Positions 1-17,388 of a DNA stretch of 51,885 nucleotides are shown one piece after another; positions within the stretch are counted from its first letter, which is position 1; every line of letters begins with the position of its first letter. The stretch comes from Brevundimonas diminuta 3F5N (GTDB taxonomy: Bacteria > Pseudomonadota > Alphaproteobacteria > Caulobacterales > Caulobacteraceae), in contig NZ_FUIE01000051.1 in assembly GCF_900163625.1 (NCBI RefSeq), forward strand, positions 1-51,885, read 5' to 3'. The notes below the pieces were generated by a model. It saw only the letters and a list, made by a program, of their open reading frames with translations. It had not been told where the DNA came from and did not search any database. Position numbers and translations under genes: made by a program.

Positions 1-55
1 CGATCGTGCCGATGTTCACGTGCGGCTTCGTGCGTTCGAACTTTTCCTTGGCCAT
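1..55 (-). CDS. tuf: Elongation factor Tu, N-terminal fragment (cut by window edge)
   Basis: Only the first 18 codons are inside the window. The translation begins MAKEKFERTKPHVNIGTI, the typical bacterial EF-Tu start leading into the first GTP-binding strand. EF-Tu delivers aminoacyl-tRNA to the ribosome. It lies 110 bases downstream of fusA on the same strand, the usual end of a str operon (rpsL-rpsG-fusA-tuf). The rest of the gene lies beyond base 1. Confidence 0.93.
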   Translation of the reverse strand, partial: MAKEKFERTKPHVNIGTI

Positions 56-72
56 TCTCTAGCTCCTGGTGT

Positions 73-134
73 CCCCAAACTGGGGTCCAAATGGGTTTGG
101 GGATAGGTGGGGCGATTTGTGGTCAAACCGCCCC
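73..134 (-). promoter_or_regulatory. Two consecutive hairpins in the fusA-tuf spacer
   Basis: Two inverted repeats fill much of the 110-base spacer: CCCCAAAC (73-80) with GTTTGGGG (95-102), and an 11-bp stem, including one G-U pair in the RNA, from 109-119 with 124-134. Neither is followed by a U-run in the transcribed direction, so they are not clear Rho-independent terminators. They may be attenuation or mRNA-processing structures that uncouple tuf from fusA. The pairing is seen directly; the role is inferred. Confidence 0.45.
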
Positions 135-165
135 GTTTTCAAGTGCGTCCGTCAGAAAGACGGAT

Positions 166-2244
<2,079 letters not shown>

Positions 2245-2304
2245 TGAAGTTGCCTTCCGGGAGCTTCGCGGACGCGGCGAGCGCCCTGGGGTGTCGGATA
2301 TGAC

Positions 2305-2336
2305 GGCGCGGGCGATTCCGAAAAAACGCCCGCGCC
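2305..2336 (-). promoter_or_regulatory. Perfect 10-bp hairpin between rpsG and fusA
   Basis: GGCGCGGGCG (2305-2314) pairs perfectly with CGCCCGCGCC (2327-2336) around a 12-base loop. On the transcribed minus strand the six-T tract is in the loop rather than after the stem, so it is not a canonical terminator. It could be an RNase processing site, a partial attenuator or a 3'-end stabilising structure. Confidence 0.45.
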
Positions 2337-2379
2337 AGATCGTCTTAAATAGTCGCCGCCATTGGCGGTTTTAAGACGC

Positions 2380-2853
2380 TTACCAGCGGTAGTGGCTGAA
2401 GGCGCGGTTGGCTTCGGCCATCTTGTGGGTGTCTTCGCGCTTCTTGACTGCGGTGCCGCGGTTGTTCGAGGCGTCCAGCAGCTCAGCGGCCAGCTTTTCC
2501 GTCATGGTGTTTTCGCCGCGGTTGCGGGCGGCGTTGACCAGCCAACGGATGGCCAGGGCGCGACGACGGTCCGGACGGACTTCGACCGGCACCTGATAGG
2601 TGGCGCCGCCGACGCGACGCGAACGGACTTCGACCGACGGGGCGACGTTTTCCAGGGCGGCGTGGAAGGTCTCGACCGCAGTCTGCTCCTTCTTCTTGTC
2701 CGCCAGGATGTCGAAGGCGCCGTAAACGATGTTTTCGGCGACGGCCTTCTTACCTTCGTACATGACGTAGTTCATGAACTTGGTGACGATCAGATCGCCG
2801 AACTTGGGATCCGGCAGAACTTCACGCTTCTGGGCGCGGTGACGACGCGACAT
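2380..2853 (-). CDS. rpsG: 30S ribosomal protein S7
   Basis: 157 residues starting [20 protein letters not shown], the standard S7 N-terminus. S7 nucleates assembly of the 30S head by binding the 3' major domain of 16S rRNA and lines the E and P sites. The [11 protein letters not shown] segment and the conserved WLVNAARNR helix are present. It follows rpsL after 63 bases and precedes fusA. Full length, nothing unusual. In E. coli S7 is also the translational repressor of the str operon; whether that holds here cannot be read from this sequence. Confidence 0.98.
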   Translation of the reverse strand: MSRRHRAQKREVLPDPKFGDLIVTKFMNYVMYEGKKAVAENIVYGAFDILADKKKEQTAVETFHAALENVAPSVEVRSRRVGGATYQVPVEVRPDRRRALAIRWLVNAARNRGENTMTEKLAAELLDASNNRGTAVKKREDTHKMAEANRAFSHYRW

Positions 2854-2916
2854 GGGTTATTCCTTCTCGGGCCCGACTGACGTCGGGAAAATCTCTGAAA
2901 CGTAGGCCGGGGCCGA

Positions 2917-3291
2917 TTACTTCGGACGCTTGGCGCCGTAGTGCGAACGACGCTGCTTGCGGTCCTTGACGCCTTGCGTATCGAGCACGCCGCGCAGGAT
3001 GTGGTAACGCACGCCGGGCAAGTCCTTCACGCGGCCGCCGCGGATCAGCACAACCGAGTGCTCCTGCAGGTTGTGGCCTTCGCCGGGGATGTAGCACACG
3101 GCTTCGACGCCGTTCTTGGCCAGACGGACCTTGGCGACCTTACGCAGAGCCGAGTTCGGCTTCTTCGGGGTCGTCGTGTACACGCGGGTGCAGACGCCGC
3201 GACGCTGGGGCGAACCCTCCAGGGCCGGGACCTTGTTGCGAACCGGCTTCGGCTTGCGGGGCTTGCGGATCAGTTGGTTGATCGTGGGCAT
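2917..3291 (-). CDS. rpsL: 30S ribosomal protein S12
   Basis: 124 residues, the first gene of the str operon. S12 sits at the decoding centre and controls tRNA-selection accuracy. The streptomycin-determining lysines are wild type: the first is in [12 protein letters not shown] and the second in [13 protein letters not shown], so no streptomycin-resistance substitution is visible. The leader between 3292 and the candidate promoter at 3524-3552 is long, about 225 bases. Confidence 0.98.
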   Translation of the reverse strand: MPTINQLIRKPRKPKPVRNKVPALEGSPQRRGVCTRVYTTTPKKPNSALRKVAKVRLAKNGVEAVCYIPGEGHNLQEHSVVLIRGGRVKDLPGVRYHILRGVLDTQGVKDRKQRRSHYGAKRPK

Positions 3292-3676
3292 TCGAATTCG
3301 TCTCTTTTCGATGTGGAGGCGTGTGTCTTTCGACCGGAGCGCCTCATGAGCCTTCTTTTGAACGGGACCGAAGCCCCGTCCGGGTGCTATCGAGCCGAGG
3401 TCACGACGCCCAAACAGAAAAACCGGAACGCGCGCTTCGGGCGTTCCGGCGGGACACAGCCCGTCCGTTCAATTGTCACGATCTCAACGGACGGCGAACC
3501 GCCCACGTCTCGAAAGTGCGCGGCTTCTACGCTCGATCCGTTAACAGGTCAAGGGATTCGCACAGGCCGACGCCCGAGGCCCCGCATTCGCACCCTGTTC
3601 AGGGATCGATGATATTGCGCCTATACATCGCCATGCTTGACTAGGCATCATTCGTTCGGACGATGGGGGAGCCTTC
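3292..3676. other. Gene-free 385-base region: str operon leader and promoter
   Basis: This lies between divergently transcribed rpsL and the plus-strand proline-rich gene. I see no convincing gene in it. It holds the candidate str promoter (3524-3552), a block shared with the rpoB upstream region (3532-3554) and a GGGGGAG Shine-Dalgarno before the gene at 3677. A short GGAACGC / GCGTTCC inverted repeat lies near 3425-3447 (GGAACGC at 3425-3431, GCGTTCC at 3441-3447) within the rpsL leader. Confidence 0.5.
3524..3552 (-). promoter_or_regulatory. Candidate housekeeping promoter for rpsL-rpsG-fusA
   Basis: On the minus strand TTGACC (547-552 of the 3 kb block, five of six matches to TTGACA) is followed by a 17-base spacer and TAGAAG (3524-3529). 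This would start transcription near 3516 and give a 5' leader of about 225 bases. The -35 is good and the spacing ideal, but the -10 is only a partial match, so this remains a prediction. Confidence 0.45.
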
Positions 3677-4717
3677 ATGAGCATCGCCGTTCTGCCCGAC
3701 GGCGCCGCAAAACGGGCGCGGCCGGGTCTCAAGCGAACCCTGACGGCAGGAGCCTCCCTGCTGCTGCATGCGGTCGTCCTGGGCAGCATGGCCCATTACG
3801 CCGCGAGCGACCGGCGCGAAGCCCTCCCCTCGCCGCCGGCCCCGCCGATCATCCAGCTTGAACTCGAGCGTCCGTTCGTTCCGCCGCAACCGCTGCCGCC
3901 CCTGCCCGCACCGACACGCGTCCCGACGCCCCCGCCGACACCCGTAGAATCGCAGCCGCCTCAGAGCGCCGCAGCCCAACCTTCGCCCGCGCCGGTCGCC
4001 GTTCAGGCGACGCCGGCCCCTCGGACTGCGCCGCAAGCCGCGCCCCTGCCGACTCCTGCGCCCAAGACGGCGCCCACGCGCCCCGCCGCAGCGCTGGAGC
4101 AGGCGCCCGCAGCCCCCGCCGTGATCGCGCCCATACGCCCACGCAAGAAGGACGAAGAGGATGGCCGCGACGGCCTGCCCGCCCCGCCAGCGCCGCGGCT
4201 GGCCAATCCGGCGCCGGGCGCGCCTTCCGCCGCCGCCTCAGGCGTGGACGGCGTGTCCGACGCCTGGCGGGTGACGTCGGAAGGTCAGACCGGGCGCAAC
4301 GCACGCGCCTTGCGCACCTCGCCCGCCGGATGCCCCGCCGGCCAGTTGTTGCGGCGAGGCGAAGAGATCATCTGCGAGGAAAGGTTCAACGCCCGCGCGG
4401 CGCAGGGCGCAGAGAACGGCCGCATCACAGGCTCCGGCAACGCCGGACGCGACGCCCGCTTCGCCCGCGAAGGCGCGCGCGAGATGCAGCGCTACGAGGC
4501 CCAGCGACGCCCGCTCAGCGGCGGCGTCGGCGTTCTGGCGCCCCAGGACTGCCCCGGCTCCAACTTCGGCACGGGCTGCGCCGGCGCGCACCTGGATTCC
4601 TCGATGCAGATAGACTCCAACCGCAACGTCCAGACCCGCCGCGACGGCGCCCCGGCCTCGGGCCGCCCGATGACGCCCGGCGCCGCCGGACCGCGCGAAC
4701 CGATGCGTCCTCAGTAA
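3677..4717 (+). CDS. Proline-rich envelope protein with TonB-like N-terminus, function unknown
   Basis: 346 residues. Residues 1-20 are cytoplasmic and basic, followed by one hydrophobic segment (about 22-40, LTAGASLLLHAVVLGSMAHY) like the TonB/energy-transducer anchor. Residues 50-160 are rich in Pro and Ala, as in a periplasm-spanning linker. The C-terminal 170 residues have four cysteines in two pairs (CPAG / IICEE and QDCPG / GTGCAG) and no recognisable TonB C-terminal fold. The GGGGGAG Shine-Dalgarno, five bases before ATG 3677, supports the start. It is transcribed opposite to rpsL and rpoC and stands alone. It could be a periplasmic scaffold or TonB-related protein; the family is not recognised. 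Confidence 0.75.
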   Translation: MSIAVLPDGAAKRARPGLKRTLTAGASLLLHAVVLGSMAHYAASDRREALPSPPAPPIIQLELERPFVPPQPLPPLPAPTRVPTPPPTPVESQPPQSAAAQPSPAPVAVQATPAPRTAPQAAPLPTPAPKTAPTRPAAALEQAPAAPAVIAPIRPRKKDEEDGRDGLPAPPAPRLANPAPGAPSAAASGVDGVSDAWRVTSEGQTGRNARALRTSPAGCPAGQLLRRGEEIICEERFNARAAQGAENGRITGSGNAGRDARFAREGAREMQRYEAQRRPLSGGVGVLAPQDCPGSNFGTGCAGAHLDSSMQIDSNRNVQTRRDGAPASGRPMTPGAAGPREPMRPQ

Positions 4718-4814
4718 ACGTCCGGCGCGCAGCCCCATCGGCCATCGGCTGCCCAACGGCCTCAACGCCGTAGCCCAACAGACGGCCTCAAGCAGCGCGA
4801 AGCGCGATAGGCCA

Positions 4815-4850
4815 ACAAAAAAGAGCGGCGCCTTTCGACGCCGCCCTCTT
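4815..4850 (-). terminator. Rho-independent terminator of the rpoB-rpoC transcript
   Basis: Read on the minus strand, just after the rpoC stop, a GC-rich stem (GCGGCG with CGCCGC, extended by AGA with TCT around a small bulge) closes a GAAA-containing loop. A run of six T follows. Position, stem and U-run all fit intrinsic termination. Confidence 0.8.
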
Positions 4851-4876
4851 CAGTCTTTGCAGGTCCGAGACCCGGA

Positions 4877-9070
<4,194 letters not shown>

Positions 9071-9131
9071 CTTTATTCCTTCTGCGGGAATGCCCCGCGA
9101 AAATCATTCAGAGAGGAGAACAGGCGGACCG

Positions 9132-9158
9132 CCCTCCCCCGCCGTGCGGGAGAGGGCT
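9132..9158 (-). promoter_or_regulatory. Hairpin in the rpoB-rpoC spacer
   Basis: GCCCTCCCCCG pairs with CGGGAGAGGGC around a CCGTG loop, 11 bp with one mismatch. On the minus strand it follows the rpoB stop by 10 bases and has no U-run after it, so it is more likely an RNA processing or stability element, or an intergenic repeat unit, than a terminator. Confidence 0.4.
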
Positions 9159-9168
9159 TTGTTTCCGG

Positions 9169-13284
<4,116 letters not shown>

Positions 13285-13388
13285 TCTGTTTTCCCAATCG
13301 CGGCCCCTTGCGAGGCCCGCTCTCAATGCAGCAGCCACGGCGCGCCGATCGGCGATCCGTGACCGTTAAATGTCTCTCGGCGCCCACC

Positions 13389-13410
13389 CTCGATCCGCTA
13401 AGAGATCAGG
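13389..13410. promoter_or_regulatory. Block shared with the rpsL upstream region
   Basis: CTCGATCCGCTAAGAGATCA here resembles CTCGATCCGTTAACAGGTCA at 3532-3551, with 16 of 20 bases matching. At rpsL the block covers the space between and including parts of the predicted -35 and spacer. Here it lies about 105-125 bases before the rpoB ATG. It may be a common promoter or regulator-binding element for the two core operons. Confidence 0.4.
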
Positions 13411-13425
13411 ACGCCTGGATGTATC

Positions 13426-13470
13426 CGCCCCCTTGGGGAGGGGCGACGCCTTCGCACCGGTCGGAGGGCG
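13426..13470. repeat. Degenerate dispersed intergenic repeat
   Basis: CCGCCCCCTTGGGGAGGGGC followed by GACGCCTTCGCACCGGTCGGAGGG resembles the CCTCCCC...GGGGAGG - GACGC...GTCGGAGG type of short palindromic repeat common between genes in alphaproteobacteria. The arms are imperfect, so this is probably a decayed copy. The family attribution is from memory of such repeats, not from a search. Confidence 0.35.
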
Positions 13471-13605
13471 ACAAACCGGGCCTCGGCGCTTTCGCGCGGG
13501 ATTCAGGGAATCTGCGAACGCGCATATATACGCCCTTCTTGGGCGAAATAAAGACCCCTCACGCGACTAGGTGACAGTTTCGATCAGCGTGATAAGCCTA
13601 GCCTT

Positions 13606-14133
13606 ATGAAGCACATCGCCCTGCCCGCTCTCGCCGCCCTGTCGGGCGCACTGTCGCTGACCGCGTGCGCCTCGACGTCCGACGTCGACTTCGCCGAGCC
13701 GCGCACCCCGGTCGGCCCCGCGACCCAGGAGAATTGGGAGGTCGGCCAGGCCGCCTATCTGATGTGGAACAGCCAGCGTCGCGGCTGGACATCGACCCCG
13801 TCGGGCCTGCAGTACCGCCTTGTCGGCAAGGCCAATCCCAAGGGCGAGCAGCCGACGGCGACCGACACGGTCAAGGTCCACTATCGCGGCACATTCATCG
13901 ACGGGCGCGAGTTCGACAGCTCCTATTCCCGCAACGAACCGGCCAGCTTCCCGCTCAATCGCGTCATCAAGGGCTGGACCGAGGGCGTCGCCCTGATGCG
14001 CGAGGGCGAAACCTATGAGTTCGTCATCCCCGCCGACCTGGCCTACGGCCCGCGCTGGATGGGGACCGAGATTCCCGCCAACTCGGCCCTGCGCTTCACG
14101 GTCGAGCTGTTGGACGTGAATCCGGCGGACTAG
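13606..14133 (+). CDS. FKBP-type peptidyl-prolyl isomerase, lipoprotein
   Basis: 175 residues. The signal peptide ends in a lipobox LTAC with Cys21, so this is predicted to be a lipid-anchored periplasmic or outer-membrane protein. Residues 85-175 form an FKBP domain: VKVHYRGTFIDGREFDSSY, then PLNRVIKGWTEGVALMREGE, AYGPRWMG and the closing strand LRFTVELLDV. Such enzymes catalyse cis-trans isomerisation of prolyl bonds during folding of exported proteins. The Tyr, Phe/Asp, Val-Ile and Trp pocket residues are present. Its stop overlaps the stop of the convergent gene by the four bases CTAG. Confidence 0.92.
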   Translation: MKHIALPALAALSGALSLTACASTSDVDFAEPRTPVGPATQENWEVGQAAYLMWNSQRRGWTSTPSGLQYRLVGKANPKGEQPTATDTVKVHYRGTFIDGREFDSSYSRNEPASFPLNRVIKGWTEGVALMREGETYEFVIPADLAYGPRWMGTEIPANSALRFTVELLDVNPAD

Positions 14134-15071
14134 CTCAGGTCCATGCCGGGCCGCCAACCGCTCGCCGCCACGAAGGCCTTGACGTCCGTGAGCTGCAGGA
14201 TCTGCCGCAAGGCCTCGCGCTTGTCTGGGGCGTTCCTATAATAGGCCTTGGCGATGCGGTAACCAACCCAATAGCCGAGGTCGCCAGGCTTCTCGGGCGT
14301 TGAATTATAGACCCAGGCTGACAGGTCGGTCTTGTTCTGATCAGCGACAAAGGCGGTCTCGATCTCGAGTTCACGCCCTCGGGTCTGCGGCGCGAGATAG
14401 GCATAGGCCGGCGCGCCAATCATCAGCTCGGTCACGAACTCCGCGACGCCTTCGGCCAACGACACCTCGAGAACCGTGTACTGCTCCTTTTCGGTGAGCT
14501 CCGGCGCCTGCTGAGTATGGACATACTCGTGGATCAGAACCCCCACGAACCGGTCCTCGATATCGGGATTGATGAAGTCGGTGGCGCAGAGCGCTTCCAG
14601 CCCCACCTGGATGCCGTCCAACGGACTGCCGACCGCGACCGGACGGCCGCGACCAATCACAAAGGTCGCCGAGGGAAACCGCGCCTCGGGATACTGATCG
14701 ATGAAACGGGCCAGCCCCTCCGCGACTCGCGCACGGACGCGCGGCAGATGGCCGGCGCAGGCGCGCGCCTCGACATAAATCTCGGGCCGGGCGGCCATGG
14801 CGTCCGCCATCCTCGCGCCCGTCACCCTGCGGACCTTCGCCAGGTGCGTCAGACCGGTGGAGCCCTCATCCAGATAGGCCTGAAGCTGCTCGGCGGTCGG
14901 CTGCCCGGCGGTGCTGTCGTAAAGCGCATAGAAGCGGTCAACGTCGCCGGTCTCGATCACGGGTTCGTGGCTGGCGCGATCCGGCGCGGCCATCTGAGCC
15001 GCACTGGCCGGAAACGACGCTGAAATCGCCATCGCCGCGGCGACGCTCGCCAGAATCCGCTTCCCGTCCAT
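14130..15071 (-). CDS. Exported DUF2268-type putative zinc metalloprotease
   Basis: 313 residues from ATG 15071, preceded by an AAGGGGAT Shine-Dalgarno; an upstream in-frame start would add 15 residues and spoil the signal peptide. Residues 1-26 are a Sec signal (ending SASFPASAAQ). His181-Glu182-x-x-His185 (IHEYVHTQQ) is a zincin motif, with a Glu (SLAEGVAEF) about 30 residues later as the probable third ligand. This arrangement is that of DUF2268 predicted Zn-dependent proteases. The substrate is unknown; the protein should act in the periplasm. It converges on the FKBP gene. Confidence 0.75.
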   Translation of the reverse strand: MDGKRILASVAAAMAISASFPASAAQMAAPDRASHEPVIETGDVDRFYALYDSTAGQPTAEQLQAYLDEGSTGLTHLAKVRRVTGARMADAMAARPEIYVEARACAGHLPRVRARVAEGLARFIDQYPEARFPSATFVIGRGRPVAVGSPLDGIQVGLEALCATDFINPDIEDRFVGVLIHEYVHTQQAPELTEKEQYTVLEVSLAEGVAEFVTELMIGAPAYAYLAPQTRGRELEIETAFVADQNKTDLSAWVYNSTPEKPGDLGYWVGYRIAKAYYRNAPDKREALRQILQLTDVKAFVAASGWRPGMDLS

Positions 15072-15253
15072 GTGATCCCCTTCGCCTTGTGATGCCGCTG
15101 TCAGGCTAGTACGCAACCGTAGCCGATGAAATGCGCGTCAGCGCAGACGACCCAAACATGACGGCGAATTCATCCGCCCACGTCGGGCTTGACCATAGCC
15201 GCGACGCACAGTGATCTGCGGCGTCCTCGCCGCCTTGCCGGAAAGTCCCCCTG

Positions 15254-17206
15254 ATGATGCGTCCTGCCACACGCCTGCTTGTCACCGCCTGCGCGTCCGC
15301 CTTGCTGTTCAGCGCCGGCGCCGCTCTGGCCCAGGTGGGCACGCCCGCCCTGCCCGTCGCCCTGGCGCCGATCCCGGCGGCCAAGGACGAAGCCTATCCC
15401 GGCGTCATCAAGCTGGATGTCGACGCGACCGATATCGACCGCCGCCTGATCCAGGTGCGCCAGACCATTCCGGTCAGCGGCCCCGGCCCTCTGATCCTCT
15501 TCTATCCGCAGTGGATTCCCGGCAACCACGGCCCGGTCGGCCCCGTCGCCAACGTCGGCGGCCTGACCTTCACCGCCGAGGGCCGGCGCCTGGAGTGGGT
15601 GCGCAACACCGTCCAGCCCTGGGCCTATCAGATCGAGGTTCCGGCCGGCGTCACCGAGGTCGAGGCCGCCTTCCAGTGGCTGACGCCCATCGAAGGCAAT
15701 CAGGGCCGCGTCGTCGTCACGCCCGAGATGCTGAACATCCAGTGGGAGAAGGCCCTGCTCTATCCGGCGGGCTATTATTCGCGCCAGATCACCTTCCAGC
15801 CGACGCTGAAGCTGCCCCAGGGCTGGAATTACGGCGTCGCCCTGGACACTGTCAGCTTCGAGAACGGCTTGGCGACCTTCGCCCCCATCACGCTGGAGCA
15901 TCTGGCCGACAGCCCCGTCTTCGCCGGCGCCCACTATCGCCAGATCGACCTCGATCCGGGCGGCCGCTCGCCGGTGCGCCTGAACGTCGTGGCCGATGAC
16001 GCCAAGATGCTGGGAGCGACGGACGAGCACGTCCAGCTGCACCGCAACCTGGTGCAGCAGGCCGACCGCCTGTTCGGCGCGCGCCACTTCAACCACTACG
16101 ACTTCCTGCTGGCCGTGACGGACAAGCTGGGCGGCATCGGCCTGGAGCATCACCGCTCGTCCGAGAACAGCGTCGATGTGAAGTACTTCACCGACCGCGA
16201 GGCGACCCTGGCCGACCGCGACCTGCTGGGTCACGAGTACACCCACAGCTGGAACGGCAAATGGCGCCGTCCGGCCGACCAGCTGACGCCCAATCTGAAC
16301 GAACCGCTGCAGAACTCCCTGATGTGGGTCTATGAGGGCCAGACGCAGTATTGGGGCCTGGTCCTGACCGCCCGCGCCGGGCTGATGTCCAAGCAGCAGG
16401 CCCTGGACGTCCTGGCCATGAGCGCCGCCAGCTTCCAGCACATCCCCGGCCGCCAGTGGCGCGCCATGCAGGACACCACCAACGACCCGATCATCAGCCA
16501 GCGCCGCCCACAGCCCTGGAGCAGCTATCAGCGCAGCGAGGATTACTACCGCGAAGGCGCGCTGGTCTGGCTGGACGCCGACACCCTGATCCGCGAGCGC
16601 ACAGGCGGGAAGAAGTCGCTGGATGACTTCGCCAAGGCCTTCTTCGGCGTCGAGGACGGGAACTGGGACCCGGCCCCCTATACCTTCGCCGATGTGGCCT
16701 CGACCCTGAACGGGGTGCAGGCGAACGACTGGGCCGCCTTCCTGCGCGAGCGACTGGACGCGGTCGGCCCCGACTCGCGTGGGCCGCTCGACGGGTTCGA
16801 ACGCGGCGGCTACCGCCTGGTCTTCAAGGAAGAACCGTCCGGCTATATGGGCGCCCTCTATAAAGAGCTGGGCCGCAACGACTTCACCTATTCGCTCGGC
16901 TTCATGATGAACGGGTCGAACAAGATCACCTCCGTTCTGTGGGGCGGTCCGGCGTTCGAGCAGGGGCTGACCTCAGGCTGGGAAGTCGTCGCCGTCGGCG
17001 GCCGCGCCACCTCGGCCGATGTGCTGAAGGAGGCCGTGTCCGCCGCCAAGGGGACGTCGGAGCCGATCGAGCTGATCCTCAAGAACGGCGACCGCTTCAA
17101 GACAGTGCGTTTCGATTACCACGACGGCCTGCGCTATCCGCATCTTGAGCGGATCGAGGGAACGCCCGACCGCCTGGGCGACATCCTGTCGCCACGACGG
17201 CGCTAG
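15254..17206 (+). CDS. M61-family glycyl aminopeptidase-like protein, copy 1
   Basis: 650 residues with a Sec signal peptide ending about residue 27 (AGAALAQ). The catalytic motif is His327-Glu328-x-x-His331 followed by WNGK, with Glu361 in VYEGQTQYWG as third zinc ligand, which is the M61 signature. The N-terminal half is the beta-rich M61 domain and residues about 560-625 look like a PDZ domain (GGPAFEQGLTSGWEVVAVGG). Two adjacent ATGs (15254, 15257) are possible; GGAAAG eight bases upstream fits the first. It is a close paralogue of the gene at 17389 and likely a periplasmic aminopeptidase. Confidence 0.88.
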   Translation: MMRPATRLLVTACASALLFSAGAALAQVGTPALPVALAPIPAAKDEAYPGVIKLDVDATDIDRRLIQVRQTIPVSGPGPLILFYPQWIPGNHGPVGPVANVGGLTFTAEGRRLEWVRNTVQPWAYQIEVPAGVTEVEAAFQWLTPIEGNQGRVVVTPEMLNIQWEKALLYPAGYYSRQITFQPTLKLPQGWNYGVALDTVSFENGLATFAPITLEHLADSPVFAGAHYRQIDLDPGGRSPVRLNVVADDAKMLGATDEHVQLHRNLVQQADRLFGARHFNHYDFLLAVTDKLGGIGLEHHRSSENSVDVKYFTDREATLADRDLLGHEYTHSWNGKWRRPADQLTPNLNEPLQNSLMWVYEGQTQYWGLVLTARAGLMSKQQALDVLAMSAASFQHIPGRQWRAMQDTTNDPIISQRRPQPWSSYQRSEDYYREGALVWLDADTLIRERTGGKKSLDDFAKAFFGVEDGNWDPAPYTFADVASTLNGVQANDWAAFLRERLDAVGPDSRGPLDGFERGGYRLVFKEEPSGYMGALYKELGRNDFTYSLGFMMNGSNKITSVLWGGPAFEQGLTSGWEVVAVGGRATSADVLKEAVSAAKGTSEPIELILKNGDRFKTVRFDYHDGLRYPHLERIEGTPDRLGDILSPRRR

Positions 17207-17223
17207 GAAATTCCACCTGAACA

Positions 17224-17277
17224 CCCTTCTCCCCTTGGGGGAGAAGGTAGCTCGCGGAGCGAGACGGATGAGGGGGC
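17224..17277 (+). repeat. Dispersed intergenic repeat, first arm
   Basis: This begins CCCTTCTCCCCTTGGGGGAG and ends GGATGAGGGGGC. The same unit lies inverted at 17322-17375 and again, in this orientation, at 51791-51842. It contains its own inner palindrome (CTTCTCCCC/GGGGGAGAAG). Short repeats with CTTCTCCCC...GGGAGAAGG...GGATGAGGG are common between alphaproteobacterial genes (recalled, not searched). Confidence 0.75.
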
Positions 17278-17321
17278 CGTCGGCTACGCATACGCCGCCG
17301 CCCGCCTTGCCTGTGGAAGCC

Positions 17322-17375
17322 GCCCCCTCATCCGAGCGGCTTCGCCGCCCACCTTCTCCCCCAAGGGGAGAAGGG
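17322..17375 (-). repeat. Dispersed intergenic repeat, inverted arm
   Basis: This is the reverse complement of the unit at 17224-17277, separated from it by 44 bases. Together they can form a large cruciform or RNA hairpin that fills the space between the two M61 genes. It ends 13 bases before the second M61 start codon, so an RNA structure could include or crowd that gene's ribosome-binding site. As a stem-loop in the copy-1 transcript it could also end or stabilise that mRNA. Confidence 0.75.
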
Positions 17376-17388
17376 TTACGAGAGTAAT

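Larger units (their letters stand above)
13285..13605. other. Gene-free 321-base region between divergent rpoB and FKBP genes
   Basis: No convincing gene. It holds the rpoB leader, a block similar to the rpsL promoter region (13389-13410), a degenerate dispersed repeat (13426-13470) and an AT-rich TATATA element (about 13525-13530) next to a CGCCC-aagaa-GGGCG inverted repeat (13531-13545). The TATATA could be the -10 of an rpoB promoter on the minus strand, but no good -35 is visible. Confidence 0.45.

Noticed and set aside
3110..3200. Possible streptomycin-resistance change in rpsL
   Set aside because: Both determining lysines are present.
13370..13570. 66-codon plus-strand frame in the rpoB upstream gap
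   Set aside because: It overlaps a decayed repeat and promoter-like elements and has no clear ribosome site.
14130..14133. CTAG shared stops of convergent genes, also at 28855-28858
   Set aside because: Stop codons TAG on both strands can share CTAG simply; this is tight packing, not a special signal.
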